Numbered from the stretch's first letter, positions 36,990 through 49,100 are shown. The stretch is 64,000 nucleotides of DNA from Mytilus californianus (GCF_021869535.1 NW_026262734.1:110705088-110769087), one strand, 5' to 3'. Program-made: numbers and translations. Notes: generated by a model not told the origin, from the sequence alone.

Positions 36990-37456
36990 ATATTTGTAAT
37001 GTTTACAGTGAGAAATGCTTTGGTTCCTATTGAATGATGAAGCAGTAACATCAAGGGTTAAAACGTTTGCTTTTGATAATGTATTTCTGCACCAAACTAA
37101 CAAAAATTACTATTTTGCTCATCTGAGAGTACCGTTGATCCGAAAAGCAAAATTTTTGTGTCAACTTGGACAGGAAGAACTGAAACAGAAGCTAATAGTT
37201 CATGTCATTAATCGGTGTATATAAGGCAAGATAACAAGAAGTGAGAGTTCGTTTCTACATCACCACAACGACAGTTTGGGGAGTCTACTAAAAAATTACG
37301 ATGGAATAGGTGAGAATTCAATGAACTTGGATCCATTCTGAAGCGAGCATGAAGAATTTGACCAAGACGACATCCTTCATAGTAATACAGTGGGACCTTA
37401 CTATTTTGGGTACGAATTTGTTTTTTGAATGATTGTAGAGATTCACATTTTCTTAT
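36990..37456 (-). pseudogene. Non-LTR retrotransposon C-terminal fragment, second family
   Basis: The minus-strand frame from about 37456 to 37208 is open and reads KCESLQSFKKQI, LGQILHARFRM, HLFHRNFLVDSPNCRCGD, then VETNSHFLLSC. This is the C-terminal zinc motif (CxC...HxxxxC) typical of LINE ORF2 proteins. It ends in TAA, TGA just after. Diverged ORF text (FGSTVLSDEQN-like) continues to about 37020, so the stops are probably mutations. No catalytic RT core is present. It belongs to a different family from the 29.3-31.5 kb copy. The plus frame 37015-37224 is a shadow. Confidence 0.75.
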
Positions 37457-37915
37457 ATTTAAGTTATTAATTTAAATTATTAATACTGGTAAGTTAAGTA
37501 TCCCCCAATTAAAAACATTAAAAATAATAAAACATCTCGATATTTCATCTTATCGATGTATCTAAAGATTACAAAATACATTTGTATCCCATAGGCAAAA
37601 TACTTGCATTTTCGGAAGACAGACTTTGCCTGAGAAGTTTTTTTTTTTAATTAAATTTTGTAAGAAATAATACCTCATTATTCGCAAAAAAAAAAGATGC
37701 TCGTTGCTTTTTTACGCAATTTTAGTTATCTCTCTTGCATATCAATTTTCGTATCGACCAAAGTATATTTATTTCCCTTTGTGTATTAAAATTAAAACAT
37801 GGAGTGTCTAGTTTTATCAGGTGGTTACAACGACCAATCAAGATACTTACATTTGGTGTTTTTTAAATATATGATCACGATGTAGTTAAAGATAGACCAA
37901 TGAACTTTATATAGG
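37457..37915. other. No gene recognised
   Basis: AT-rich with A and T runs. Confidence 0.5.
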
Positions 37916-37917
37916 GC

Positions 37918-38075
37918 CATCTTAAGACAACTAGTTTAGTGTCCTAAAGTTAGGAGAAAAAATGCGACATATCCTAAGTTAGGAGAGATTCAAGAACACG
38001 ACTTAGGACAAAGATGTGACCTCGGATAGTCTTAGGATAAGTCTTTGTCCTAAGATACATTCGATAACACCACCC
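37918..38075. repeat. Repeat rich in cctaagttaggac motifs
   Basis: Several direct and inverted copies of cttaggac/gtcctaag occur in about 150 bp. Similar text is found at about 50500-50520, 52030-52095 and 52690-52780, so it is a dispersed element that can fold. Confidence 0.55.
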
Positions 38076-38552
38076 CAAGTCTTTTTTCAAAGCTGCGACC
38101 ATTTTGCATAAACTTTTTCTGTATCCTATACATGACACTATTAGGGAAAGTAGCTCTTGAAAAATAGAAATGTGTAATTCTCTAATGTATCAAGAGTGTT
38201 TATAGACGATATTTACACAATTTGATAAACATTCTTGAAAAAAAAACGAGACAGTAAAATTAAAACTCTGTATTTCAGTTATGGTGTCATTTTAACATCA
38301 GAACTGAATATGTTTAGTTTTTTCTAACGACGAGTATTGTCTATAAATGTATTCATCAATTGACAAAACAAATGATGACAAAAAACCAGATCTGGTAATC
38401 CTAATGAAAATTAAGATTTCGGGATAATGTACAAGAATGTCAAATAATTTCATGGAAGAATATTCATACTACTTGGCAAAGAACTGTAAAATCGTCATTT
38501 TCTAAACAATTCATTAAAATTATTGACACCTGTACCCATTTTTTAGGACAAA

Positions 38553-38905
38553 GACTTATACGTCACCAAGCGCCACAGAAACAGATCAAGTGTCACGGAC
38601 ATGATTAATGAATTGGGTTGGAAAAGTCTCCAAGAACGACACAGAGAGGCCAGGCTCGCAATGATGTACAAGATCGTCAACGACAAAGTAGCCATCAACA
38701 AAGACATGTACCTCCAGAGACCAACCAGAGTATCCAGACATACACAACAGCATGGATACATGGTACAAACAGCAACCAAAGACTGCAGGAAATGGTCCTT
38801 CTTTGTGAACACCACCAAAGACTGGAACAAACTTCCCCCGGAGATCGCCACAGCACAGTCATTTGAGACATTCAAATCTCAAATGACCAACCTTACAAAA
38901 TAAGA
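38553..38905 (+). pseudogene. Non-LTR retrotransposon ORF2 C-terminus, third family
   Basis: The open frame continues upstream of ATG 38601: VTKRHRNRSSVTDM, then INELGWKSLQERHREARLAM, MYKIVNDKVAI, KWSFFVNTTKDWNKLPPEI and AQSFETFKSQM, stop at 38901-38903. This is the conserved tail of endonuclease-reverse-transcriptase elements (LGWxxLxxRRxxARL ... WNxLP ... FK). The upstream part is missing, so it is a 5'-truncated insert. A gaagaagaagag tail at about 38988-39003 fits the 3' end of such an element. Other frames over it are shadows. Confidence 0.85.
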
Positions 38906-39266
38906 TGAACATTTGTTTTTATCCCGTTTTTAACCATGCAGAACCAATTTTGCCAGTATATTCAGAAAGTTGAATGTGGGCAGTATATGGAAGAAGAAGA
39001 GAAGATGATTAATAAGCGTGTCACATGCTATGCAGCAGATGTAATTGATTTGGAAAAATGCAAGGAAATTAATGAGCGTCAATGACATGATGATACAAGT
39101 GTGTAATTGAAGAGTGACGAATTACATGAAACAGCAAAAATTTATATACAATGCTACACAACTAACATGTTGTCGTTTATGAATTTACGACACATAGAGA
39201 AATGTGCTTTATAACGTTATGGCATGACAAAAGTTGTCATTGGATCAACATTTCTTCTTTAATACC
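38906..39266. other. Retrotransposon 3' flank, otherwise empty
   Basis: Includes the GAA-rich tail near 38990. Nothing else is supported. Confidence 0.4.
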
Positions 39267-39990
39267 CTGGTACAGGATTGGGGAAATGTTCGCCAACCCG
39301 CCAACCTTGTCGCCAACGTGGCCAACATCCTGAACAGGACCCCTGTTTGCCAACGTCGCCAACATTCTGAACAGTACCCCTGTTCGCCAACGTCGCTAAC
39401 ATTCTAAACAGTACCCCTGTTCGCCAACGTCGCCAACATTCTGAACAGTACCCCTGTTCGCCAACGTCGCCAACATTCTGAACAGTACCCCTGTTCGCCA
39501 ACGTCGCCAACATTCTAAACAGTACCCTTGTTCGCCAACGTCGCCAACATTCTGAACAGTACCCCTGTTCGCCAACGTCGCCAACATTCTGAACAGTACC
39601 CCTGTTCGCCAACGTCGCCAACGTCACCAACATTCTGAACAGTACCCCTGTTCGACAACGTCGCCAACGTCGCCAACATTCTGAACAGTACCCCTGTTCG
39701 CCAACGTCGCCAACATTCTAAACAGTACCCCTGTTCGCCAACGTCGCCAACATTCTGAACAGTACCCCTGTTCGCCAACACTGCCAACGACGCCCACGTC
39801 CTGAACAGTACCCATGATCGCCAACATTCTTAAGGTAACAGTGCCCATGTTCACAAAATTCTTAAAACATTCTTAATAGTACCCCTGTTATTCAAATTCT
39901 TCAACTTTGGAAGCATTCTAAACAGTACCACTGTTCGCTTACTTTCTAAACATAACGCATGTTCGCCAACTTCAAATTATTTGATGTTGT
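39267..39990. repeat. 37-bp minisatellite, left array of an inverted pair
   Basis: Unit ctgttcgccaacgtcgccaa plus cattctgaacagtaccc, about 14 good copies (39300-39790), then decaying copies to about 39985. The outer end is ctggtacaggattggg. It is GC-rich in an AT-rich region. Because 37 is not a multiple of three and the unit lacks stops in several frames, it yields long spurious minus frames. Confidence 0.95.
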
Positions 39991-40339
39991 TTACATATAG
40001 CAACTTCTTTGTTTCGCTTGTGTTTGTAACAATGCATTTGATTTTAACGAAAGAAATTTCTGTATTACTGAAAAAATAATTACATCAGGGTTTTCATTAT
40101 CACAAACTAGTCAAAACATTGACTAAATTTTATCATTGATACAAAGACATAATTCATAAATATAAATCAACATGCAGACATCTTATATGTCATGTTCAGG
40201 TACATGAGGTATTTCACATCCAATCTTTTATGTTAATAATCTATTCAAAACACAACAATAGTGCACACACTGAAATCTCTCGCCTTCTATACTGACCATT
40301 GATTTTATGTTGATAGTTGATAGTACTACATATAAAGTT

Positions 40340-41650
40340 TTACTACAAATATCACATTAACATTTATGATCCAAGAAAATGAGGTCAAGGTCAGATAAAC
40401 CAAGCCAGAAATACATGTACACCTTTAATACTATCCCACACAGAATATAGATGGCCTATTGCTTATAGTATAAAAGAAACAGACCAAACCTTGGAAATTC
40501 TATACTGACCAATGAACCATGAAAAAAAGTCAAGGTCATATGAACCCTGCCAGACAGACATGTACACCTTAAAATCATTCCATGCATCAAATATAGTTGA
40601 CCTATTGCTTAAGGTATCTAAGAAAAAAAGTTAACCAGGAAAACTGAACATTGACCAATCAACCATGAGAATGAGGTTAAGGTCAGATGATACCTGCCAG
40701 ACAGACATATACACCTTACAATCATTCCATACACCAAATATAGTTGACCTATTGCTTAAAGTTTAAGAAAAACAGACCAAAACACAAAAACTTAACATAA
40801 GCAATGAACCATGAAAATGAGGTCAAGGTCAAACAAAACCTGCCAGACTAACATGAACTTCATTAAATATTTCCATACACAAAATATAGTCGACCTACTG
40901 CATACAGTATTCATGGTATTAGAAAAACAGAACAAAACAAAAAAACTTAACATTTAGCAATGAACCGTGAAAATGAGGTCAAGGTCAAATAAAACATGCC
41001 AGACTGACATGTACATCGTTAAAAATATTTCCATACACCAAATATAGTTGACCTACTGCAATCAGTATAAGAAAAACAGACTAAATCACAAAAACTAAAC
41101 TATGACCACTGAACCCTGAAAATGAGGTCAAGGTCAGATGACACCTGCCAGTTGAACATGTACACCTTACAATCATTACATACACCAAAACTAGTAGACC
41201 TATTGCTTATAGTATCTCAGATATGGACTTGACCACGAAAACTTAACCTTGTTCACTGATCCATGAAATGAGGTCGAGGTCAAGTGAAAACTGTCTGACA
41301 GGCATGATGACCTTGCAAGGTACGCACATACCAAATATAGTTATCCTATTACTCATACTGTGGATTCATTTATTTTTGTGGATTGAGGAACACTTGCATT
41401 TTCGTGGATATTTGATTTCGTGGTTTTGCCAATCTCTGCATAGAAAGCCAAATTAACATTTGTAATTCGTTGAACATTTATATTCGTGGTTAACCTGTAC
41501 CCACGAAACCCACGAAAATTGGTATCCAACGAATAATAATGAATCCACAGTTATAAGAGAGATATTAACATTACAAAAAATCTTAACTTTTTTTTAAAGT
41601 AGTCATTGAACCATGAAAATGAGGTCAAGGACAATGGACATATGACAGAT
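40340..41650. repeat. Satellite of about 145-155 bp, 8 copies, with AGGTCAAGGTCA
   Basis: Units share accatgaaaatgaggtcaag, gtcagatgaacctgccagac-like text, acatgtacaccttacaatca and 'caccaaatatagttgaccta'. The gaggtcaaggtca landmark falls near 40381, 40529, 40674, 40820, 40976, 41125, 41270 and 41619. The last interval is longer because a MITE is inserted. Degenerate units continue at 42350-42620. Confidence 0.88.
41357..41551. mobile_element. Palindromic MITE, 195 bp
   Basis: The ends actgtggattcatt and aatgaatccacagt are inverted. Inner text (ttcgtggttaacc ... cccacgaaaattgg) is also partly inverted. It interrupts one unit of the surrounding satellite: the text cctattactcata on the left continues as ttataagaga on the right. 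The target duplication is short and ambiguous (TA or ATA). Confidence 0.85.
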
Positions 41651-41819
41651 GGACACTTCGTATCATAAGGCATCTATATACAAAGTATGAAGCATCCAGG
41701 TCTTCTACCTTCTGAAATATTAAGCTTTTAAGAAGTTAGTTAACGCCGCCGCTGGATCACTACCCTATGTTGAGTTTTCTGCGACAAAAGTCACAGGCTC
41801 AACAAAAATGTTGTCATTC

Positions 41820-42350
41820 ACCTCAAAGCTAACCAAACCTTTAAACAAACTTACTCAGAAGGGATATATAGTTATAATCCCATAAACCAGTTCGCCAACT
41901 TCCACAATTTCTGAATGATTTTAACAAGTACCCCTGTTCTACAGTTTCCGAATCTTTCAAACAAGTACCACCTATTTGCCTAAATCGCAAACTAATAAAA
42001 ATAAGAATAAATAAAAAACAAATAATGACAATCAAAACTTAGAATTAAGGGATATACTTGCACATCAGGATCTTTTGTTGAATAAAAAATTCATGCAAAT
42101 CTAATACCATCTCTTAAAAGTAATTGCTAAATCCAGTTGAAAAATTGCAACCTATCCAGAAACTAAATAGTGCTACATTTTGATAATTAAATATCTATAG
42201 CCCATAAATAGTTTCCAAAAAGGAATAAAAAAATCTTCAAAAAAGACTTAACAGCCTACTAACAGCCGTTTCAAACATCATTATAAAATGTAACAAGTGC
42301 TTTTAAAATAAAAAGAATATAAACATAAACATAACACAAATATGACATGT
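41820..42350. repeat. Decayed minisatellite fragment and AT-rich spacer
   Basis: At 41885-41990, cagttcgccaacttc and caagtacccctgttc are diverged pieces of the 37-bp unit, about 2 kb inside the array. The rest has no feature. Confidence 0.5.
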
Positions 42351-42701
42351 TCACATTGCAATCCTGCAATTCACCAAATATAGTAATCCTATTGCTTGTA
42401 GCAAATGATACATAAACCTAATTAAAACAGCCAAACATTAACCAATAAACCATAATAATGAGTCCAAAATCAGATAAACCCTGCTGGCCAACATGTACAG
42501 CTTTCAATCATTACTTACACTTAATCAATGAAAAACCTAACAAAAAAAACTCTCAAAAAAATTCTTAGCAGTAACTCAACAGTGAAAATCAGGTAATAAA
42601 GGACATGTACATATATGACAGACAAAACTTCGTAACATTATGTATCTGCATAGCAATAGAATGTAAAAAGCATCCATTTCTTTAACTCCTAAAAAACTAT
42701 A

Positions 42702-43800
42702 GGCTCTAAAGAGCCTGTGTGGTTGACCTTGATTTAAGTACATATTCTACAGGGGACACTCTCCAACATTGCTCTTGTCAGATTTTCTCAATTCATAACA
42801 GTTTTCGAAATAATGGACAAAATTTGCATTTTACCCTGTGTTCTATTTTTGGCCATGTCAGCCATCTTCGTTGGTAGGCGGTGTAAGAGGACATATTGTA
42901 CAAAAAAATAGATACTATAATGATGATTGTAGCCAAGTCTGGTAAAATTTTACCTACAAGTTTCAGATTAGATTTTTGTAAAAGTAAACCATGTAAACAG
43001 ACAATTTTAAATCGACATTAAAGGACAATAACTCCATTCCATTGTTATCAAAGATCTCGTCTTGCCCATCATTTTTGCTTATCTAAGTTTCTATCTTAAT
43101 ATATATTAAACTTGGCTAAAATCGTTATTGGAGTATATAGTTTAACATGTTTAAGAAATGTATCTGATAACCCCACCTGCCAACCAGGATGGCCAACTTG
43201 GCTAAAAATAGAACATAGGGGTAAATAATCTTATGATAATGAAGATCTAAGGCAAAACAAAAAAATTACTTAAAATAGTCATTAAAAGGCAATAATTTAC
43301 TCTAATAAGGAATTGACCAATGATTTCTATCTTTAGACTTATTTGTAGAACTTGTCTTCCTGATCATTCTGGTTCTTTAATGTTTTTCTCTATCTATTAT
43401 ACACGTTATAGTTTTCAAGATAATAAGCAATATTGAGAAAAAAAAGGTAATTTTTTTCATTTAAGGGCAATAACTCCCATAAGTCATATAACGGTTTTGA
43501 CATATAGAACAAATAGTAGAGCTCGGCATACTAAACATTTTTGTTCTGTCAGATTTTCTCTATTTATAGTGGTTTTCAAGATCAAAGACAAATCTTAAAA
43601 TTTACCCCTATGTTCTATTTTTAGCCAAGTTGGCCATCTTGGTTGGCAGGTGGGGTTATCAGATACATTTCTTAAACTATATACTCCAATAATGATTTCA
43701 GCCAAGTTTAGTTAAATTTGGCCTAGCAGTTTCAGGAGAAGATTTTTGTAAAAGATAACAATGACAGACGATGACAACGACAGACGCCAAGTGATGATCT
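42702..43800 (-). mobile_element. Dispersed element family C, diverged, with inner inverted repeat
   Basis: Begins aggctctaaagagcctgtgt and ends near gacagacgccaagtgatg, as in other family C copies. Internal blocks 43108-43222 and 43598-43711 are inverted copies (cttggctaaaaatagaacat against its complement). Confidence 0.75.
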
Positions 43801-43959
43801 AAAAATGCTTTATACAGTTTAACATGTTTATGTCATTGCTGCCCCCAGATTGAAATATCTATGTATCATACAGTAACAGTATGTAATTCTGCTACTTTAA
43901 AAAAACAAGCATTCTGTGAGTATTGCATGGCAATACATAGTCCCCTACCGGTTAAAAAT

Positions 43960-44455
43960 TCATTGTATTGGAACAAAGTTCTAACTTGATCTATAACTTG
44001 TCAATGTATTCAAACATGACAAAAAAAAGTGTTGAAAACTGATAATTTTAGTGAATTTTCTAAGCCCAAGAACCATAACTCTGCACAAAATTATCAGACC
44101 AGAAAAAAATTCAAACTTGAACTGTAACTTGTCATGATAAAACTATATACCAATTATCAAATCCATATCTTCAAGAATCAATGACAAAAAAGTGAGGAAA
44201 ACTGATTATTTTAGTGAATTTTCAAAGTCAAAGGACCATAACTCTGCACAAAATCATTAGACCGGAACAAAATTTGAACTTGATTTGTAACTTATCATGA
44301 TAAAATAAAACACCAAATATCAAATCATTATCTTCAAGAATGACAAAAAAAGTGTGGAAAAGTGATTTGCAGAACTGATGGAGGGACAGACAGACAGACG
44401 GAGTGCAAACCTAAAGTCCCTCCCACTTCGAGGGTAGGGGACTGATTAGGGGCTC
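43960..44455 (+). repeat. Dispersed repeat family E, with inner duplication
   Basis: ccataactctgcacaaaatt occurs at 44080 and again (diverged) near 44233. The copy ends with an (ACAG) tract, cggagtgcaaacctaaagtc, then cttcgagggtaggggactg. Confidence 0.8.
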
Positions 44456-44574
44456 TTAACAGCCTGTGTCACACACCAAGATACATAAATTTGCACCTTC
44501 AACAATGGCAAATGAATGTCCAGTCACCAAAATTCATTACATAGTATAAATCTAAAATGTAATTCATGACTAAA

Positions 44575-44862
44575 CAAGAATGTGTCCAAAGTACACGGAT
44601 GCCCCACTCTCATGACTCTCACTATAATTTTCTATGTTCAGTGGACTGTGAAATTGGGGTCAAAACTCTTATTTGGCATTAAAATTAGAAAGATCATATC
44701 AAAGGGAACATGTGTACTAAGTTTAAGTTTCAATTTGATTGGACCTTGACCAAAAACTTTAACCTGAAGCAGGACAGACGGACAGACAAACTAATGAAAC
44801 TTTCAAAGGACGAACGGATGCACAGACCAGAAAACATAAAGCCCAAAAATGGGGCATAAAAA
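44575..44862 (+). repeat. Dispersed repeat family H
   Basis: aacaagaatgtgtccaaagt, 'cacggatgccccactctcat', 'ggaccttgaccaaaaacttt' and 'ccaaaaatggggcataaaa' follow in the order I recall for a common mussel interspersed repeat. Confidence 0.65.
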
Positions 44863-45047
44863 TTATTTTTAATTGTCTTGCTGATAATTTTTGCTGTTTA
44901 CCCAAACAGGAAGTTGTCTAAGTTACTCTAAGTAACTGTTTTTCCGGATTGGACCAAATAGCGATAAGGTGTATTGAGAGCAGTAAAATTAGATTTTTTA
45001 GAAACGATTTCGTCCATTATTAGTCCCCCAAGGACGTTGAATAGATA

Positions 45048-45092
45048 TAAGAAGATGTGGTATGAGTGCCAATGAGACAACTCTCCATCCAG
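45048..45092 (+). repeat. Dispersed repeat family A, terminal fragment
   Basis: Contains agaagatgtggtatgagtgc directly followed by caatgagacaactctccatc. Confidence 0.8.
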
Positions 45093-45250
45093 AATACATG
45101 TATTCGTTTCCCTTTGTTTTATTATATAATTTAAGTTTACCTTTTTAATTCAATTTCTCTATTGCCTTTATGGATTGTTTTAAAATTTTTAGGACAAAAC
45201 CATTAATATATATTGAACCAGTTTACTGTCAAGCGGAGTGGGGGTTTCCT

Positions 45251-45274
45251 GGGGGGGGGGGGGGGGGGGGGGGG
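45251..45274 (+). repeat. G24 homopolymer
   Basis: Uninterrupted run of 24 G; the length may be unreliable in any assembly. Confidence 0.9.
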
Positions 45275-45740
45275 TTGCAACAGTTTTTGTTTTAACAAAC
45301 AATGCATTTGAATGGGGACGTATAGTTGGACCCTCCCCCATTTTATCCTGGGAACCCCCGTTTTAAAATGGGTAAATCTGCCCCTGAGTGGTCTGATAGT
45401 GGTAAAAAGTAATATGTCTCACATTCTTTTAAGTTGATACATTTGAATTAAAAATACATGTGATCACTCTTGCACTGAAATTCATTTTGGTCGGTATTTA
45501 GTGTTTGGGACTTACAAAAATAAGGGATATACTGTATACCATTTAGTCACAGCATTATAATGTTCTATAATCTCAGCACCAAGTAGGACTCAGTAAAAGG
45601 TTAGCGGTCAATTTCCAGGGAGAGTTTGAAAACGGATGTTGACAACTTGTGAATTTCCGGAGACAAGAGCGGATACAATGTACATGAGGCCGAAATCCGA
45701 ATTTAATTTTTCACCACCGGGAATGATGAGGGGCCCGATG

Positions 45741-47029
45741 GGTTATTTTGGGTCTCACTAATTAGCGACAAGAAGCGTCAAGAAGCGACAAGAAGCGTCA
45801 AGAAGCGACAAGAAGAATAATTTTAGCGACAAGAAGACTATTTAGCGACAAGAAAACATTTTTTTTTATTAAGATTACTTATTCCAAATAAATATTCAAA
45901 AATATGCATTTGATTTTTTTTAATATATGGGCAGGAATAAATTGATATTTTTTTTATTATATTGATAGATGAAGAAATTAAACATTTGTGAGGAAGAAAG
46001 GGATTGTGTAGCTTTTTTATTATATTGATAGATGAAGAAATTAAATATTTGTGAGGAAGAAAGGGATTGTGTAGTCCCAGATATACGCTTTGTTATATTG
46101 TAAGCGTGTTTACATTCAACACAATCGTTATACACTATGTACATGGGGGTTTGCCAATTTTTTAAGATGCTTTATTTGTAGAACTCTAAGCCACGCTTTT
46201 CCATATTTATTATTTAAGCGTATTTAATTTACTTTATACAAAACATAAAAGTTGAATGGCTTCAGTCAGCTTGTTAGAGCAAAGGAAATGCACACGCAAA
46301 AACATGAAATATTATTTCCTTTCTAACAGTACAATTCATTGTTCTTGATAATATAGAAAATAGTAAATAGTGAACACCTGTTGAAAACTCAAGATTGTCA
46401 TTAATTTCCTTTAATCTTCAATCAACATTAAACTATTCATAAAGTTAACATGATAAATATCGTTAAATGAGGCAATACACAAAATAAAATGATGAAAAAC
46501 ATTCACATTTATATTTTCCTCTTGTTTGATTTCAGTTCTTTGTATTTCACAATTTGTGTCTGTATTTTCTGAACAATGATGCACAAATAATGCATTTTGC
46601 AAGTTTATTATATAGTGCTATTGTTCTAAAACACAAGTAAAATTAATATCATAATACGACAGGGTAAACGTAATACTTGCTGTTATACATAATAAATAAT
46701 AAAATATCACAAATAAATGTAGCAATTAGATCTATCAGAGACATATAATACAATAAATTATGTCTCTGGATCTATGTTTCAATTTTTTTTTCTATCTATT
46801 TATTGATAGAATATTAACTTTCTTGTCGCGAAAATTGTTTTCTTTTGCATATTCTCTTAATATTTATTTGGAATAAGAAATTTTAATTAAAAAATGTTTT
46901 CTTGTCGCTAATTAGTCTTCTTGTCGCTTCTTGTCGCTAAAATTATTCTTCTTGTCGCTTCTTGTCGCTTCTTGACGCTTCTTGTCACTAAAATTCTTCT
47001 TGTCGCTAATTAGTGAGACCGGTTATTTT
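45741..47029. mobile_element. MULE-like non-autonomous transposon, 1.27 kb, 9-bp target duplication
   Basis: Long terminal inverted repeats at about 45751-45911 and 46845-47020 start ggtctcactaattagcgaca. They carry repeated gcgacaagaagcgtcaagaa-type text and a shared inner part (ttattccaaataaatatt). Direct ggttatttt at 45741-45749 and 47021-47029 is a 9-bp target duplication. Long inverted repeats plus a 9-bp duplication fit the Mutator superfamily. The interior has a 63-bp tandem pair (45955-46075) and no transposase frame. One extra g after the left duplication leaves the exact left border open by one base. Confidence 0.85.
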
Positions 47030-47220
47030 CGTTCTTCGTGATCGGCGCATTTTCGCTATCGTGATCCGTTTTTCTACAGATTTTTTTTTTTATATTTTCG
47101 TGATCCGTGATCATGGAAATTTATTTTCTGTGAATCGTGATTGACAAAAAAATCAACTCGTGAATCGTGATGAGACCCCCCCCCCCCCCCCCCCCCCCCC
47201 CATCAGGCCCCTCAATGATG
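47030..47220. repeat. Right part of a foldback repeat, with C26 run
   Basis: Repeated cgtgatccgtgatc-like text, then C26 at 47176-47201, then catcaggcccctcaatgatg. Its inverted counterpart (atgatgaggggcccgatgg) lies left of the MULE-like element at about 45724-45742, so that element has split this repeat. Confidence 0.65.
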
Positions 47221-47329
47221 ATGTTTAAAAAAATGTTACACTTTATTTTTGCCTTTTAAAGTACTTCTTTGAAAGCACACTTATTTAAATTAATGTTAGC
47301 TATCTTTTGTGTTTTGTAGCTACAAAATA

Positions 47330-47500
47330 ATTAATGTTGACGAAGTTGGCCTAGAACATAAAAAAAATAAATGTTGGCGAACTTGGCTAAGTTTGTGAAC
47401 ATTACATATAAAATAATGTTGGTGAATTTGGTGAACAATAATGATTTTGTAAAGTTTGGCGAACCGTGCAATATTTATCAGACAGGTGGGACCAGTGCAA
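47330..47500. repeat. Decayed minisatellite and inverted segment
   Basis: Diverged gttggcgaacttggc units are followed by gtgcaatatttatcagacag, whose reverse complement lies at about 49183-49222. Confidence 0.65.
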
Positions 47501-47839
47501 ATTCTGGTTATGACAAAACAAAGTTAATCATGAATGTCATATACTGATTTGAGCCGTAAAAACTCAATGTCCTATGACATTCATGCAGAAAAAAGTATGT
47601 GTACTATTACTTTACAAACTGCTCAGAGTCTGATAGACCATATTTTGACTGGTCGAGCACAGATTTGCCATGACTCGACTGAACTCAAACTTGGTCTCAA
47701 CTTTACTAAATAAGTCTGATTGAGCACTTGATAATCTATGTATGATCTGAATATGGTCTTAACAAAATGCTGGACCCGTCTTGACTCAGTCTTGACCAGT
47801 CTCAACCTGTCTTGACCTTTTAATTTAGTGTAGGCTGGT

Positions 47840-49100
47840 CTGAATCAGCTTATCTATCTCAATTATATATTGATTTTTCAAAATTCCAGGTTATTTAGTA
47901 GTTTGGTTCATTGCTGTCAAATCTAAGCATTAAATGTATAGGTAAAAAAAGCTCAAATTTTCAGTTCGGACAAATTCAGATAGTCACCTATAAAAATTTC
48001 TATAAATTTTTTCAATCAACATGGATTGTAATATAACTCTACAGCTATCTCAATTATATATTGATCTTACATAATGCCAGGTTGTTTGGTAGTTTGGTTT
48101 GTTGCTGTCAAATTTATGGATGTAATTAATAGGTAAAAAAGTGCTAGAATTATCAGTTAAGGGTAAATTCCGATAGTTGCCTTTAAAAATTTGTATAACT
48201 TTTCCAATTAAACTTGGATTTTCATAAAACTGTACAGCAATATCAATTATATATTGATCTTACAGAATGCCAGGTTGTTCAGAAGATTGTTTTCTTGCTG
48301 TGAAATAATGGATTTAATTAATAGGTAAAAAAAAAGCTAGAATTTTCAGTATAGGCTAAATTCAAATCAACTTCGATTTTCATATAACTCTACAGCTATT
48401 TAAATTATATATTGATCTTACAGAATGCCAGGTTGTTTGGTAGTTTGGTTTGTTCGTGTCAAATTTATGGATTTAATATATAGGTAAAAAAGCTACAATT
48501 TTCAGTTTAGGATAAATTCAGATAGTCACACCTTTAAAAATTTGTATAACTTTTCCAAATCAACTTGGATTTTCATATAACTCTACAGCTATCTCAATTA
48601 TATATTGATCTTACAGAATGCCAGGTTGTTTGGTAGTTTGGTTTGTTAGTGTCAAATTTATGGATTTAATTAATAGGTAAGAAAAAGCTACACTCTTCAG
48701 TTTAGGTTAAATTCAGATAGTCAACTTTAAAAAAATTGTATAACTTTTCTAAATCAACTTGGATTTTCATAAAACTCTACAGCTATCTCAATTATATATT
48801 GATCTTACAAAATGCCAGGTTATTTGGTAGGTTGGTTTATTTCTGTCAAATTTAAGGATTTAATTAATAGGTAAGAAAAAGCTACACTCTTCAGTTTAGG
48901 TTAAATTCAGATAGTCAACTTTAAAGATTTGTATAACTTTTCTAAATCAACTTGGATTTTCATAAAACTCTACAGCTATCTCAATTATATATTGATCTTA
49001 CAAAATGCCAGGTTATTTGGTAGTTTGGTTTATTTCTGTCAAATTTAGGGATTTAATTAATAGGTAAGAAAAAGCAACAATTTTTAGTTTAAATAAATCT
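47840..49100. repeat. 193-bp satellite, 7 copies
   Basis: Landmark aattatatattgat occurs at 47861, 48052, 48244, 48403, 48596, 48790 and 48983: spacing about 193 bp, with one shortened unit of 159. Units also share aatgccaggttgtttggtag and caacttggattttcat. Confidence 0.93.

Noticed and set aside
39259..39854. Overlapping minus frames reading RWRTGVLFRMLATLAN-type repeats
   Set aside because: The 37-bp unit is open in several frames at once, which is typical of a minisatellite and not of a repeat protein; there is no start context or domain.
45251..47201. G24 (45251) and C26 (47176) as a paired inverted structure around the Mutator-like element
   Set aside because: They lie at unequal distances from the element ends, and other C runs (57.41 and 60.43 kb) occur unpaired, so the pairing is probably chance.
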